Origin: Sphingomonas sp. HMP9
GTDB taxonomy: Bacteria; Pseudomonadota; Alphaproteobacteria; Sphingomonadales; Sphingomonadaceae
Assembly: GCF_013374115.1 (NCBI RefSeq)
Contig: NZ_AP022673.1
Span: forward strand, 2,260,501-2,324,500
Length of the DNA: 64,000 nt
Reading direction: 5' to 3'
Shown: piece by piece, positions 56,077 through 64,000 of the stretch
How positions within the stretch are numbered: the stretch's first letter is position 1
Layout: every line of letters begins with the position of its first letter
Notes under the pieces: model-generated
The model's database searches: none
Told to the model about the DNA's origin: nothing
Seen by the model: only the letters and a program-made list of their open reading frames with translations
Program-made: the position numbers and the translations under genes

Positions 56077-58626
56077 ATGCGTACCATGCTTGCTTGCGGC
56101 GTCGCGTTCGCCGCGCTCATCACTCCGGCAGCGGCTTTCGCCCAGTCGACCGGTTCGCAGGCGTTCGACGAGTCGACCGAGATCGTCGTCAACGGCACGA
56201 AGGAAAAGGCCGTAGGCGGTGTCGAGATTCCCGACTCGCCAAAGGCGAAGGTCCTGATCACCAGCGAGCTGATCCAGCGGCAGCGTATCGGACAGTCGAT
56301 CAACGAAGTCCTCAACCTCGTCCCCGGTGTCAGCTTCACGAACAACGATCCCTGGGGTTCGTCGGGTGGCTCGTTCACGATCCGCGGCTTCAACTCGGAT
56401 CGCATCTCGCAGACGTTCGACGGCATTCCGCTGAACGATTCGGGCAACTATGCGGTTTACACGAACCAGCAGCTCGACAGCGAGTTGATCGAGAACGTCA
56501 ACGTCAACCTCGGTTCCACCGACGTCGACAGCCCGACCGCCTCGGCTGTCGGCGGCACCGTCAACATCAACTCGCTGAAGCCCAGCGACACGATGGGCGG
56601 GCTGGCGACCGCCTCGTACGGCAACATCATCGCACCGGGTTCGGGTGACCGCCCGTATACGCGCGTGTTCGGCATGATCCAGACCGGCGACATCACCGGC
56701 CACGGGACGAAGGCCTGGTTTGCCGCATCAAACCTGCATAACGAGCCCGCGTTCGCCAACTATGGTGGCGTTCAGAAGTCGCAGTTCAACGCCAAGCTCT
56801 GGCAGGACATCGGCAGCAACGGCGACTTCGTCTCGATCGCCGGTCACTACAACGTCAACCGTAACAACTATAACGGTTCACCACTGACCGCCGCTGGCTT
56901 CGTCGATGCGAACGGCAACATCAATGTCGACAAGAGTCGTCGTTTCTACAACATCGGTTATGGTACTGGTGCAGCCGCAGCCACTGGCGGCGCGCCGTGC
57001 AACACCGCCGCGGCCCGCCCGGGCCTTGCCGATCTGCCGAACGCCTGCGGCACGTCATTCGAGCGTCGCTACAACCCATCGAACACGGGCAACGCACGGT
57101 TCAACTCGCGCTTCACGCTGGCCGAAGGCCTGATCTTCTCGGCTGACGCCGCATACCAGATCAGCAAGGCCAATGGCGGCGGTGTCACGACCAGCGTCAA
57201 CGGGACGACGGGTGCCATCACCGGCAATGCACGCGAAGGTGCGTATGTGCTGAACGGCCAGTCGCTCTACGGCTTCTACGGCGGCGGCTATTATTTCGGC
57301 CGCGACCTGAACGGCGATGGTGATATCCTCGACCGCGTCACCCTGGCAAATCCAAGCCAGACCAAGACGAAGCGCTACACCGCCGTTGCCAACCTGAGCT
57401 ATGAACTGAACGACCAGAACCGTGTCCGCCTGTCGTACACGTTCGATCGCGCGAGGCATCGCCAGACGGGTGAACTGGACTTCATCGATGCCGGTGGCGA
57501 GCCGTTCGACGTGTTCCCGGTCAACGAGCCGATCTTCGACGTGAACGGCAACGTCGTACAAAAGCGCGACCGTAAGTCCTTTGCGACACTCAATCAGGTC
57601 GCAGGCGAATATCGCGGCCAGTTCCTCGAAGAGAAGCTGACCGTGCTGTTGGGCGTACGGGCGCCGTTCTTCAAACGCGAGCTGAACCAGAACTGCTTCA
57701 CCACGGCGTCCAACGGCAACGTTGACTGCCCGTCGAGCGGGGCCTTGGCAGCGTACCAGGCGGCGAACCCGTATGTCGTCAATGCCACGACTGGCGTCAT
57801 CACCGGCGCCGCCGCGCCGCAGCAGCGCAACTACAAGTACGACAAGCTGCTGCCGAACATCGGTGCGACCTTCCACCTGACGTCGACGACGAGCGTCGCC
57901 GCCAACTATGCCAAGAACATCTCGGTCCCGAGCACCGATACGCTGTACAACGCAGTGTATGTGCCCTTGAGCAGCGATGCCTCGCAGCCTGCGGCGGAAA
58001 CGTCGGACAGCTACGACCTGAGCCTGCGGTACCAGCGCAGCATCGTACAGGCGGGCATCACCGGCTGGTATTCGAAGTACGTGAACCGCATCGTGTCGGC
58101 CTTCAACGACGATTGCCAGTGCAGCGTCGATACGAACCTGGGTGCCGTCAAGAAGTACGGCATCGACGGCAGCGTATCGGTCCGTCCAATCCCACAGGTC
58201 CTGGCCTATGTCTTTGGCTCGTACATTCACTCGGAAATCGAGGATAACGTTGCTGGCGCCGGCGGGACGCTGGTCGCTACGGCCGGCAAGCGCGAACGCA
58301 ATACGCCGAAGTTCATGTACGGCGGACGCCTGCAGGGCTCGCTCGGCAACCTGGATGTCGGCGGTCAGGTCAAGTACACCGGTTCGCGCTTCCTGAACGA
58401 CATCAACACCCAAAAGTTCGGCGGCTACACGGTCGTCGATCTGGACGTTCGCTACTCGCTGGCGTCGTTCGGCATGCCGAAGACCGCGATCCAGCTGAAC
58501 CTGACGAACCTGTTCGACAAGTTCTACATCGGATCGTTCAGCGGTGGACTGACCACGGCGAACTCGACCAACGTGAACTTCGGTTCGCCGCGGGCGATCA
58601 GCGGGTCGCTCATCGTCGGGTTCTGA
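56077..58626 (+). CDS. TonB-dependent outer-membrane receptor
   Basis: 849 residues from ATG 56077. Signal peptide 'MRTMLACGVAFAALITPAAA' then AFAQ; TonB-box-like 'TEIVVNGTK'; plug domain with 'INEVLNLVPGVSFTNNDPWG', 'FTIRGFNSDRISQTFDGIPLN' and 'VNLGSTDVDSPTASAVGGTVNI'; long beta-barrel with Tyr/Asn-rich strands; last residues 'RAISGSLIVGF' end in phenylalanine. Ligand unknown. It has its own upstream region (211 bases with an inverted repeat) and a strong terminator. A LytS/LytTR pair follows. Confidence 0.93.
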   Translation: MRTMLACGVAFAALITPAAAFAQSTGSQAFDESTEIVVNGTKEKAVGGVEIPDSPKAKVLITSELIQRQRIGQSINEVLNLVPGVSFTNNDPWGSSGGSFTIRGFNSDRISQTFDGIPLNDSGNYAVYTNQQLDSELIENVNVNLGSTDVDSPTASAVGGTVNINSLKPSDTMGGLATASYGNIIAPGSGDRPYTRVFGMIQTGDITGHGTKAWFAASNLHNEPAFANYGGVQKSQFNAKLWQDIGSNGDFVSIAGHYNVNRNNYNGSPLTAAGFVDANGNINVDKSRRFYNIGYGTGAAAATGGAPCNTAAARPGLADLPNACGTSFERRYNPSNTGNARFNSRFTLAEGLIFSADAAYQISKANGGGVTTSVNGTTGAITGNAREGAYVLNGQSLYGFYGGGYYFGRDLNGDGDILDRVTLANPSQTKTKRYTAVANLSYELNDQNRVRLSYTFDRARHRQTGELDFIDAGGEPFDVFPVNEPIFDVNGNVVQKRDRKSFATLNQVAGEYRGQFLEEKLTVLLGVRAPFFKRELNQNCFTTASNGNVDCPSSGALAAYQAANPYVVNATTGVITGAAAPQQRNYKYDKLLPNIGATFHLTSTTSVAANYAKNISVPSTDTLYNAVYVPLSSDASQPAAETSDSYDLSLRYQRSIVQAGITGWYSKYVNRIVSAFNDDCQCSVDTNLGAVKKYGIDGSVSVRPIPQVLAYVFGSYIHSEIEDNVAGAGGTLVATAGKRERNTPKFMYGGRLQGSLGNLDVGGQVKYTGSRFLNDINTQKFGGYTVVDLDVRYSLASFGMPKTAIQLNLTNLFDKFYIGSFSGGLTTANSTNVNFGSPRAISGSLIVGF

Positions 58627-58635
58627 TACCGTATC

Positions 58636-58662
58636 GTTCCAGCCGATCCATTCGGCTGGAAC
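58636..58662. other. Hairpin directly after the TonB receptor stop
   Basis: GTTCCAGCCG pairs with CGGCTGGAAC around a 7-base loop, a perfect 10-bp stem, with only ATCTTTT after it. It may protect the 3' end of the mRNA or act as a partial terminator before the stronger one at 58675. Confidence 0.65.
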
Positions 58663-58674
58663 ATCTTTTGGAAA

Positions 58675-58707
58675 GGCCATCGCTCCCCGGGGCGATGGCC
58701 TTTTTTT
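58675..58707 (+). terminator. Rho-independent terminator of the TonB receptor gene
   Basis: GGCCATCGC (58675-58683) pairs with GCGATGGCC (58692-58700), further extended by CCCC/GGGG in the loop region, and is followed by seven T. It separates the receptor from the kinase gene. Confidence 0.92.
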
Positions 58708-58820
58708 CTGTCCGGGCCCCCGAGTACGCCGCGATGCCTGGCGGATGACGTCAAGCGGCGGATGATGTCGACCCTTCGGCTTTTGCGTGTCTTCGTCGCG
58801 GCGTGTAAGACCGCGGGCCA

Positions 58821-59966
58821 ATGGCTAACTCCCCTGTCCCGTCCCCCGGCCCCTCCGCTCTTCATTCGGCCCGGCGCCTGCCCTTTACCGCGCGGCCGTT
58901 CTTCGAGAACAAGGCGCGGGCGTTCTGGATCCTGCAGGCGGTCGGCTGGAGCGGCTATCTGTTGCTGCGCGGGGTGGTGTCGATCTCGAACGGGCTGTCG
59001 CTCGACGGGGTGATCCCGGTGATCGTCGAGGCGATCGTCGGCTATTGCATCACGCTGCTGCTCTCGACGATGTACGGCCAGTATCGGCGGATGAACCGGC
59101 TGGTCGGCATCTTCCTGACGATCGCGACGCTGGCCGCGGCCACGTTCCTGTACGCGGTGCTCGACGCGTTCACCTTCTCGTTCATCGCGACGTCGACGCC
59201 GGGGGTGACGCTCACCCGGCTGCTGGGGTCGGTGTACGTGACCTTCACCGTGCTGTTCGGCTGGTCGGCGCTGTATTTCGGGATCAACTTCTACCTGATC
59301 GTCGAGCAGCAGATCGACCAGATGGAGCATCTCGAGAACCAGGCGTCGTCGGCGCAGCTGGCGATGCTGCGCTACCAGCTTAACCCGCATTTCCTGTTCA
59401 ACACGCTGAACTCGATCTCGACGCTGGTGCTGCTCAAACAGACCGAGCGGGCGAACGCGATGCTCAGCCGGTTGTCGTCGTTCCTGCGCTATACGCTGGC
59501 GAACGAGCCGACTGCGCACGTCACGGTCGCGCAGGAGGTCGACCAGCTGAAGCTGTATCTGGAAATCGAGAAGATGCGCTTCGAGGACCGGATGCGCCCC
59601 AAGTTCGACATCGACCCGCGCGCCGAACGCGCCCGCCTGCCCTCGCTGCTGCTGCAGCCGCTGGTCGAGAACGCGATCAAATATGCCGTCACGCCGCAGG
59701 AGGAAGGCGCCGAAATCTGCGTCGAAGTGCGGCTCGCCGGGGAACGCGTGCAGATCGCCGTATCCGATACCGGTCCGGGCTTGATCGAGGGCAGGATCGC
59801 GTCAAGCCATTCCACAGGCGTCGGGCTCGCTAATATTAGAGACAGGTTGGCTCAGGCATATGGGCCCGACCACCGTTTCGAAACCCGCTCCACGCCCGCT
59901 GGCGGCTTCTCGGTCGAGATCGAGATCCCGTATCAGCTTGAAGACGTGAACAGAGAGGCCGCATGA
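58821..59966 (+). CDS. LytS/YehU-type sensor histidine kinase
   Basis: 381 residues. Four or five N-terminal membrane segments (about 30-165) form the sensor part. Then a coiled linker and the His_kinase domain with the phospho-acceptor in 'YQLNPHFLFNTLNSISTLVLL', and an ATPase domain with 'LLQPLVENAIKYAV' and 'VSDTGPGLIEGR' and 'GVGLANIRDRLAQAYG'. It overlaps the response regulator by four bases. Signal unknown. Confidence 0.92.
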   Translation: MANSPVPSPGPSALHSARRLPFTARPFFENKARAFWILQAVGWSGYLLLRGVVSISNGLSLDGVIPVIVEAIVGYCITLLLSTMYGQYRRMNRLVGIFLTIATLAAATFLYAVLDAFTFSFIATSTPGVTLTRLLGSVYVTFTVLFGWSALYFGINFYLIVEQQIDQMEHLENQASSAQLAMLRYQLNPHFLFNTLNSISTLVLLKQTERANAMLSRLSSFLRYTLANEPTAHVTVAQEVDQLKLYLEIEKMRFEDRMRPKFDIDPRAERARLPSLLLQPLVENAIKYAVTPQEEGAEICVEVRLAGERVQIAVSDTGPGLIEGRIASSHSTGVGLANIRDRLAQAYGPDHRFETRSTPAGGFSVEIEIPYQLEDVNREAA

Positions 59967-60760
59967 CCATCCGTACCATTCTCGTCGACGACGAACCGCT
60001 GGCTATCCAGGGGCTCGAGCTCCGTCTCCAGGCGCATGAAGACGTCGAGATCATCGAAAAATGCTCGAACGGCCGCGAGGCCATCCGGGCGATCAAGACG
60101 CACAAGCCCGATCTCGTCTTCCTCGATATCCAGATGCCAGGCTTTGACGGCTTCTCCGTCGTGCAGGGGTTGATGGAGGTCGAGCCGCCTTTGTTCGTCT
60201 TCGTCACCGCCTATTCCGACCACGCACTGCGGGCTTTCGAGGCGCAGGCGGTCGATTACCTGATGAAGCCGGTCGAGGAATCGCGGCTGGCCGACACGAT
60301 CGAACGCGTCCGCCAGCGGTTGAGCGAGAAGCGCGGTGTCGAGGAAGTCGACCGGTTGCGCGAAGTGCTGGCCGATGTTGCGCCCGACGCGGCGGCGGAC
60401 ATGCCCGACGGCGATGCGGTCTCGGCCAACCGGTTCGAGAAGCTCATCAACATCAAGGATCGCGGCCAGATCTTCCGCGTCGACGTCGACACGATCGAGC
60501 GGATCGATGCGGCGGGCGATTACATGTGCATCTATACCGGCGACAACACGCTGATCCTGCGCGAGACGATGAAGGACCTGGAGAAGCGGCTCGACCCGCG
60601 CCGGTTCCAGCGCGTGCATCGCTCGACGATCGTGAACCTCGACCTGGTGAAGCAGGTTAAGCCGCATACCAATGGCGAATGCTTCCTGGTGCTGAATTCG
60701 GGTGCCAGCGTGAAGGTGTCGCGGTCGTATCGCGACGTGGTGGCGCGCTTCGTTCACTGA
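59963..60760 (+). CDS. LytTR-type response regulator
   Basis: 265 residues. Receiver domain with 'ILVDDEPLAIQGLELRL', phosphorylation Asp in 'LVFLDIQMPGFDGF', 'FVTAYSDHALRAFEAQAVDYLMKP'; linker; LytTR DNA-binding domain 'LINIKDRGQIFRVDVDTIERIDAAGDYMCIYT' to 'RFQRVHRSTIVNLDLVKQVKP' and 'VKVSRSYRDVVARF'. Partner of the overlapping kinase. LytTR proteins usually bind repeated sites upstream of few targets; the adjacent receptor is a candidate. Confidence 0.93.
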   Translation: MTIRTILVDDEPLAIQGLELRLQAHEDVEIIEKCSNGREAIRAIKTHKPDLVFLDIQMPGFDGFSVVQGLMEVEPPLFVFVTAYSDHALRAFEAQAVDYLMKPVEESRLADTIERVRQRLSEKRGVEEVDRLREVLADVAPDAAADMPDGDAVSANRFEKLINIKDRGQIFRVDVDTIERIDAAGDYMCIYTGDNTLILRETMKDLEKRLDPRRFQRVHRSTIVNLDLVKQVKPHTNGECFLVLNSGASVKVSRSYRDVVARFVH

Positions 60761-60798
60761 GTTGACGCTGGGCGCATGACCTAGCGCCCCCCACGTCC

Positions 60799-60880
60799 CG
60801 TCATCCTGACGAAAGTCAGGATCCAGAGCCATTGAGGACGCCGCGTGTTACTCTGGATCCTGACTTTCGTCAGGATGACG
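60799..60880. repeat. Family A palindromic repeat pair, copy 8
   Basis: Consensus arms 'cgtcatcctgacgaaagtca' and 'tcctgactttcgtcaggatg', core about 24 bases, after the response regulator gene. Confidence 0.9.
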
Positions 60881-60951
60881 GGCGCGGGCGGGGTGTGGTC
60901 GGGGCAAGCTTTCGGGAGCTCCCCTTTCCCAGTCCGCCCCTGCCGATCGAG

Positions 60952-60974
60952 GTCCCGACTTTCGTCGGGATGAC
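60952..60974. repeat. Family A half element
   Basis: A lone right arm with changed stem, 'tcccgactttcgtcgggatg', in which both sides of the inner stem carry compensating changes (CCCGAC/GTCGGG). No left arm is found before it. Confidence 0.65.
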
Positions 60975-61043
60975 GGGGGTGCGCCCCCTTCCGAGCGCGC
61001 CTTGTTAACCGGTCCCTAAACCCCTCCGCCTAAAAGCGGGCGA

Positions 61044-62072
61044 ATGAAGATTTCGGGTTTCGGCCTTTATCCGCATGCGCTGATCAGCCTGCCCGCGTTG
61101 GTGATGGCGACGTCGTGCGTGCCGGCGGATCCGCCTGCAGCGATCGCGCGTGTCCAGCCCGAGCGCAACGCGCGCGCGCTGTTGGGCCGGATGGCGTTGC
61201 ATGTGCCAGATGACATCTCGGCGAAGATCGCGACCACCGCGCCCGATGCGCCCCTGGCCGCAGCAGACCCGTTCGTCGCCCCGCCCTTTCTCGCCGCGCG
61301 GTCCGGCGACGATGCGAGCCGGGCGGCCGACTGTTTGACCGCGGCGGTCTATTACGAAGCGCGGTCGCAGTCGGAGGACGGCCAGCGCGCCGTCGCGCAG
61401 GTCGTGCTCAACCGCGTGCGCGACCGCGCCTTTCCGAACAGCGTGTGCGGCGTCGTCTACCAGGGCGCGGAGCGGCGGACGGGGTGCCAGTTCAGCTTCA
61501 CCTGCGACGGGTCGATGGCGCGGGCGCGCGAACCGGGCGCCTGGGAGCGCGCGCGCTCAGTCGCGGCGGCGGCGCTGGGCGGCAGCGTCTACGCGCCGGT
61601 CGGGGCGGCGACGTCGTTTCATACCACGAGCATCCTGCCGTGGTGGGCCTCCAGCCTCGCGCGGATCACGACGGTCGGGGCGCATGTCTTCTATCGCTGG
61701 CAGGGGGCGCTGGAGCGGGCGCTGACCTTTCGGCAGGCCTATGCCGGGGTGGAGCCGGCGTGGCGGGGTGGCGCGAGCTTGGCCGGCAGCGGCGTGACGG
61801 CGGTTGCGGCGCAGGTTTCAGGCGTTTCGGTGCATTATGGCAATCGGGACGACGTTGCGGATGTGAGCGCAACGCCTGGCGCGACGGCGGCGGATGCGGT
61901 GCATGGCGTGACGGTTCACCGGGGGGTGGTCCGCTCGGTGTCGACGGTGGCGAGCGTAGGGGTCGTGCAGACTCGGTTGGTGTCGGGCGTTCGGGTTCAT
62001 GTCGGTGGGCGGGCTTCTCCGACTCTGGGCGGTGGCGGGGTTTTGGACGCGGTCGTCTCGGACGAAAGCTGA
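61044..62072 (+). CDS. Cell-wall hydrolase, SleB-like (Hydrolase_2)
   Basis: 342 residues. A probable signal or lipoprotein start 'ALISLPALVMATSCVPADPP' leads to a spacer and then the hydrolase domain: 'CLTAAVYYEARSQSEDGQRAVAQVVLNRVRDRAFPNSVCGVVYQG', with the catalytic Glu in 'YYEAR', and 'CQFSFTCDGS'. These enzymes cut peptidoglycan glycan strands. The C-terminal 110 residues contain three copies of a short motif [VS or VH]-G-V-x-V-H-x-G and are otherwise low complexity. Confidence 0.88.
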   Translation: MKISGFGLYPHALISLPALVMATSCVPADPPAAIARVQPERNARALLGRMALHVPDDISAKIATTAPDAPLAAADPFVAPPFLAARSGDDASRAADCLTAAVYYEARSQSEDGQRAVAQVVLNRVRDRAFPNSVCGVVYQGAERRTGCQFSFTCDGSMARAREPGAWERARSVAAAALGGSVYAPVGAATSFHTTSILPWWASSLARITTVGAHVFYRWQGALERALTFRQAYAGVEPAWRGGASLAGSGVTAVAAQVSGVSVHYGNRDDVADVSATPGATAADAVHGVTVHRGVVRSVSTVASVGVVQTRLVSGVRVHVGGRASPTLGGGGVLDAVVSDES

Positions 62073-62175
62073 GGCTCCCTCCCTTTCAGGGGAGGGCTGG
62101 GGAAGGGGCGTTTCCACCAACGTGGCATTCGGGGGAAGCTCACACTCCGACCCTCCCCTGAAGGGGAGGGAGCGT
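62073..62175. repeat. Family E palindromic repeat pair
   Basis: Arms 'gctccctccctttcagggga' and 'cccctgaaggggagggagc' flank a core with 'ggaaggggcgtttccaccaa'. First of three elements (E, C, D) that fill nearly all of the 466-base gap up to the ABC-F gene; nothing else is visible there. Confidence 0.85.
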
Positions 62176-62202
62176 TAGTGCTTTGCTGTCGTGCTACCGC
62201 CA

Positions 62203-62306
62203 CCACCCCGGCGGAGGCCGGGGGTCAATTGGGAAACGTCGCTGACGGCGGACGGCGCTCCGTTACGACGACTTCTCCACTTGGGCCCCGGCCTTCGCCG
62301 GGGTGG
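62203..62306. repeat. Family C palindromic repeat pair, copy 6
   Basis: Arms 'ccaccccggcggaggccggg' and 'ccccggccttcgccggggtg' with inner 'gtcaattggga' / 'tccacttgggc'. Middle element of the 62.07-62.46 kb block. Confidence 0.86.
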
Positions 62307-62336
62307 TGCTTTGGAGGGGGCTCGGTCAGTGACCTG

Positions 62337-62464
62337 ATCCTCCCCCGCCAGGGGGAGGTGGCTGGCACTTGCCAGACGGAGGGGGAGGTTAGGGAGAACC
62401 GCTGTTGCGCTGCCCTCCCCCTCCGTCGCCTTCGGCGCCACCTCCCCCTGGCGGGGGAGGATTG
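62337..62464. repeat. Family D palindromic repeat pair, copy 4
   Basis: Left 'atcctcccccgccaggggga' then 'ggtggctggcacttgccaga'; right 'gccttcggcgccacctcccc' then 'ctggcgggggaggat'. It ends 75 bases before the ABC-F start. Confidence 0.88.
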
Positions 62465-62538
62465 GGACGGAATCGCGCGCGAAGGCGACGACTCCCCTCC
62501 CCTCGCAAAACCATGCTGCATCTGCTAACGGCACGCGC

Positions 62539-64000
62539 ATGCTGAACCTGAACAATATCACGGTGCGCCTGGGCGGACGCGTTATCCTCGATGGCGCCAC
62601 GGCCGCGTTGCCGCCGGGCAGCCGCGTCGGGCTGATCGGGCGCAACGGCGCGGGCAAGTCGACGATGGTGCGCGTGATCGCAGGGCAGCTCGAACCCGAT
62701 GACGGATCGGCCGACATGCCCAAGGGCGCGCGCATCGGGTATCTCGCGCAGGAGGCCCCGCATGGCGTGAAGACGCCGTTCGAGACCGTGCTCGAAGCCG
62801 ATCTGGAGCGCGCCGCGCTGATGATCGAGAGCGAGACCAGCGAAGATCCCGACCGACTTGGCGACGTGTACGAGCGGCTGATCGCGATCGACGCCTATAC
62901 CGCGCCCGCCCGCGCCGCGCAGATCCTGCTGGGCCTCGGTTTCGACGAGGACATGCAGGCGCGCACGCTCGATAGCTTCTCGGGTGGCTGGAAGATGCGC
63001 GTTGCGCTTGCCGCGTTGCTGTTCTCGCAGCCCGACCTGCTGCTGCTCGACGAGCCCTCGAACCATCTCGATCTCGAAGCGGTGATGTGGCTCGAAGACT
63101 TCCTCAAGGGCTACAAGGCGACGATCGTCGTCGTCAGTCACGAGCGCGATTTCCTCAACAACGTGGTCGATCATATCCTGCATCTGCAAGGCGGCAAGAT
63201 CACGCTGTATCCGGGCGGCTACGACGCGTTCGAGCGGCAGCGGGCCGAGCGCCTCGCGCAGATCGAGGCGGCGCGGGCCAACCAGGCGGTCCAGCGCGAG
63301 AAGCTGCAGGAATATATCGCCAAGAATTCCGCGCGGGCTTCCACGGCGAAACAGGCGCAGTCACGGCAGAAGATGCTGTCGAAGATGCAGCCGATCGCCG
63401 AGAGCTATAACGATCCGACGCTGTCGTTCGGCTTCCCCAACCCGACCGAGTTGCGTCCGCCGCTGATCACGCTCGACATGGCGACGGTCGGCTATGCCGA
63501 TGTGCCGATCCTGAAGCGGCTCAACATGCGGCTCGATCCCGACGACCGGGTCGCGCTGCTCGGGCGCAACGGCAACGGCAAGACCACGCTCGCGCGGCTG
63601 CTGGCAGCACAGCTGACGCCGATGGACGGCGAGATGTCGTCGTCGGGCAAGATGAAGGTCGGGTATTTCACCCAGTATCAGGTCGAGGAACTCGATCCGA
63701 CCGACTCGCCGATCGAGCATATGTCGCATCTGATGAAGGGTGCGACGCCGGCGGCGGTGCGCGCGCAGCTCGGGCGGTTCGGATTCTCGGGCGACAAGGC
63801 GACGACGCGAGTCGGCAAGCTGTCCGGCGGCGAGCGCGCACGGCTGGCGCTCGCGCTGATCACGCGCGATGCGCCGCATCTGCTGATCCTCGATGAGCCG
63901 ACCAACCATCTCGACGTCGATGCGCGTGAGGCGCTGGTGCAGGCGCTCAACGCCTATACCGGCGCGGTGGTGCTGGTCAGCCATGACCGGCACATGCTCG
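62539..64000 (+). CDS. ABC-F family ATP-binding protein (Uup/YheS-like), 3' partial
   Basis: Open from ATG 62539 to the window end (487 codons so far, no stop); ABC-F proteins are usually 520-640 residues. First ATPase domain: 'LNLNNITVRLGGRVILDGAT', Walker A 'GLIGRNGAGKSTMV', signature 'LDSFSGGWKMRVALAALLF', Walker B 'LLLLDEPSNHLDLEAVMWLE'. An interdomain helical linker rich in Gln/Lys (about 230-280) follows. Second domain: 'ALLGRNGNGKTTLARLLAA', 'GKLSGGERARLALALI', 'LLILDEPTNHLDVDARE', 'VVLVSHDRHML'. No membrane part, so it is a soluble ribosome-associated translation factor rather than a transporter. Confidence 0.93.
   Translation, partial: MLNLNNITVRLGGRVILDGATAALPPGSRVGLIGRNGAGKSTMVRVIAGQLEPDDGSADMPKGARIGYLAQEAPHGVKTPFETVLEADLERAALMIESETSEDPDRLGDVYERLIAIDAYTAPARAAQILLGLGFDEDMQARTLDSFSGGWKMRVALAALLFSQPDLLLLDEPSNHLDLEAVMWLEDFLKGYKATIVVVSHERDFLNNVVDHILHLQGGKITLYPGGYDAFERQRAERLAQIEAARANQAVQREKLQEYIAKNSARASTAKQAQSRQKMLSKMQPIAESYNDPTLSFGFPNPTELRPPLITLDMATVGYADVPILKRLNMRLDPDDRVALLGRNGNGKTTLARLLAAQLTPMDGEMSSSGKMKVGYFTQYQVEELDPTDSPIEHMSHLMKGATPAAVRAQLGRFGFSGDKATTRVGKLSGGERARLALALITRDAPHLLILDEPTNHLDVDAREALVQALNAYTGAVVLVSHDRHML

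Overview
The window looks like a chromosomal segment of a high-GC alphaproteobacterium, most likely Sphingomonas or a close sphingomonad. The reasons are two large TonB-dependent receptors, the lepB-rnc-era and yajC-secD-secF arrangements, bamD next to recN, a branched-chain 2-oxoacid dehydrogenase operon of the alphaproteobacterial type, a DUF6894 protein, and many intergenic palindromic repeat pairs of the sort that fill sphingomonad genomes. This is inference from protein character and layout; no database search was run. Most content is housekeeping.

Layout. 1-8.2 kb: 3' end of a flavin monooxygenase, an MFS anion transporter and a TonB receptor (probably a nutrient-uptake group), an acyltransferase, two small membrane proteins and a NAPE-PLD-like metallo-hydrolase. 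8.4-18.7 kb: VOC protein, ferredoxin-NADP reductase, uvrB, PRC-barrel protein, a lipoprotein, an unassigned short transcript with an 18-codon ORF, DUF2501 protein, a membrane metalloprotease overlapping class I fumarase, a repeat-bearing lipoprotein and a sirtuin. 18.8-27.4 kb: era, rnc, lepB, pgi, DUF4174 protein, glutathione reductase, thiolase, SDR and a bactofilin-like small protein. 27.4-32.2 kb: BCKDH E1alpha-E1beta-E2 and an FAH-family hydrolase. 32.4-39.5 kb: DUF6894 protein, Crp/Fnr regulator, RhlE-type helicase, nitroreductase, hslVU, and an isolated holin-endolysin pair. 40-52 kb: NADP-malic enzyme, tRNA-Pro(GGG), yajC-secD-secF, Mth938-like protein, glycosyltransferase, mannose-6-phosphate isomerase, bamD, recN. 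52-64 kb: exported SDR, ligA, a second TonB receptor with a strong terminator, a LytS/LytTR two-component pair, a SleB-like cell-wall hydrolase, and the start of an ABC-F protein cut by the window end.

The most distinctive structure is the repeats. At least six families (called A to F here) share one design: two inverted arms, each itself a short hairpin (many with a GAAA or GAAG loop), around a variable core. They lie between genes, inside the hslV-hslU and secD-secF transcription units, side by side in composite blocks, and in two cases in frame inside essential-type genes: a 55-bp palindrome in ligA and a two-arm element in the E2 linker. The second notable object is the 13.5-13.83 kb short transcript, whose 18-codon ORF is preceded by a 14-nt perfect complement of the 16S rRNA 3' end and followed by structured RNA and a strong terminator. 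The third is the holin-endolysin pair with no phage genes around it.
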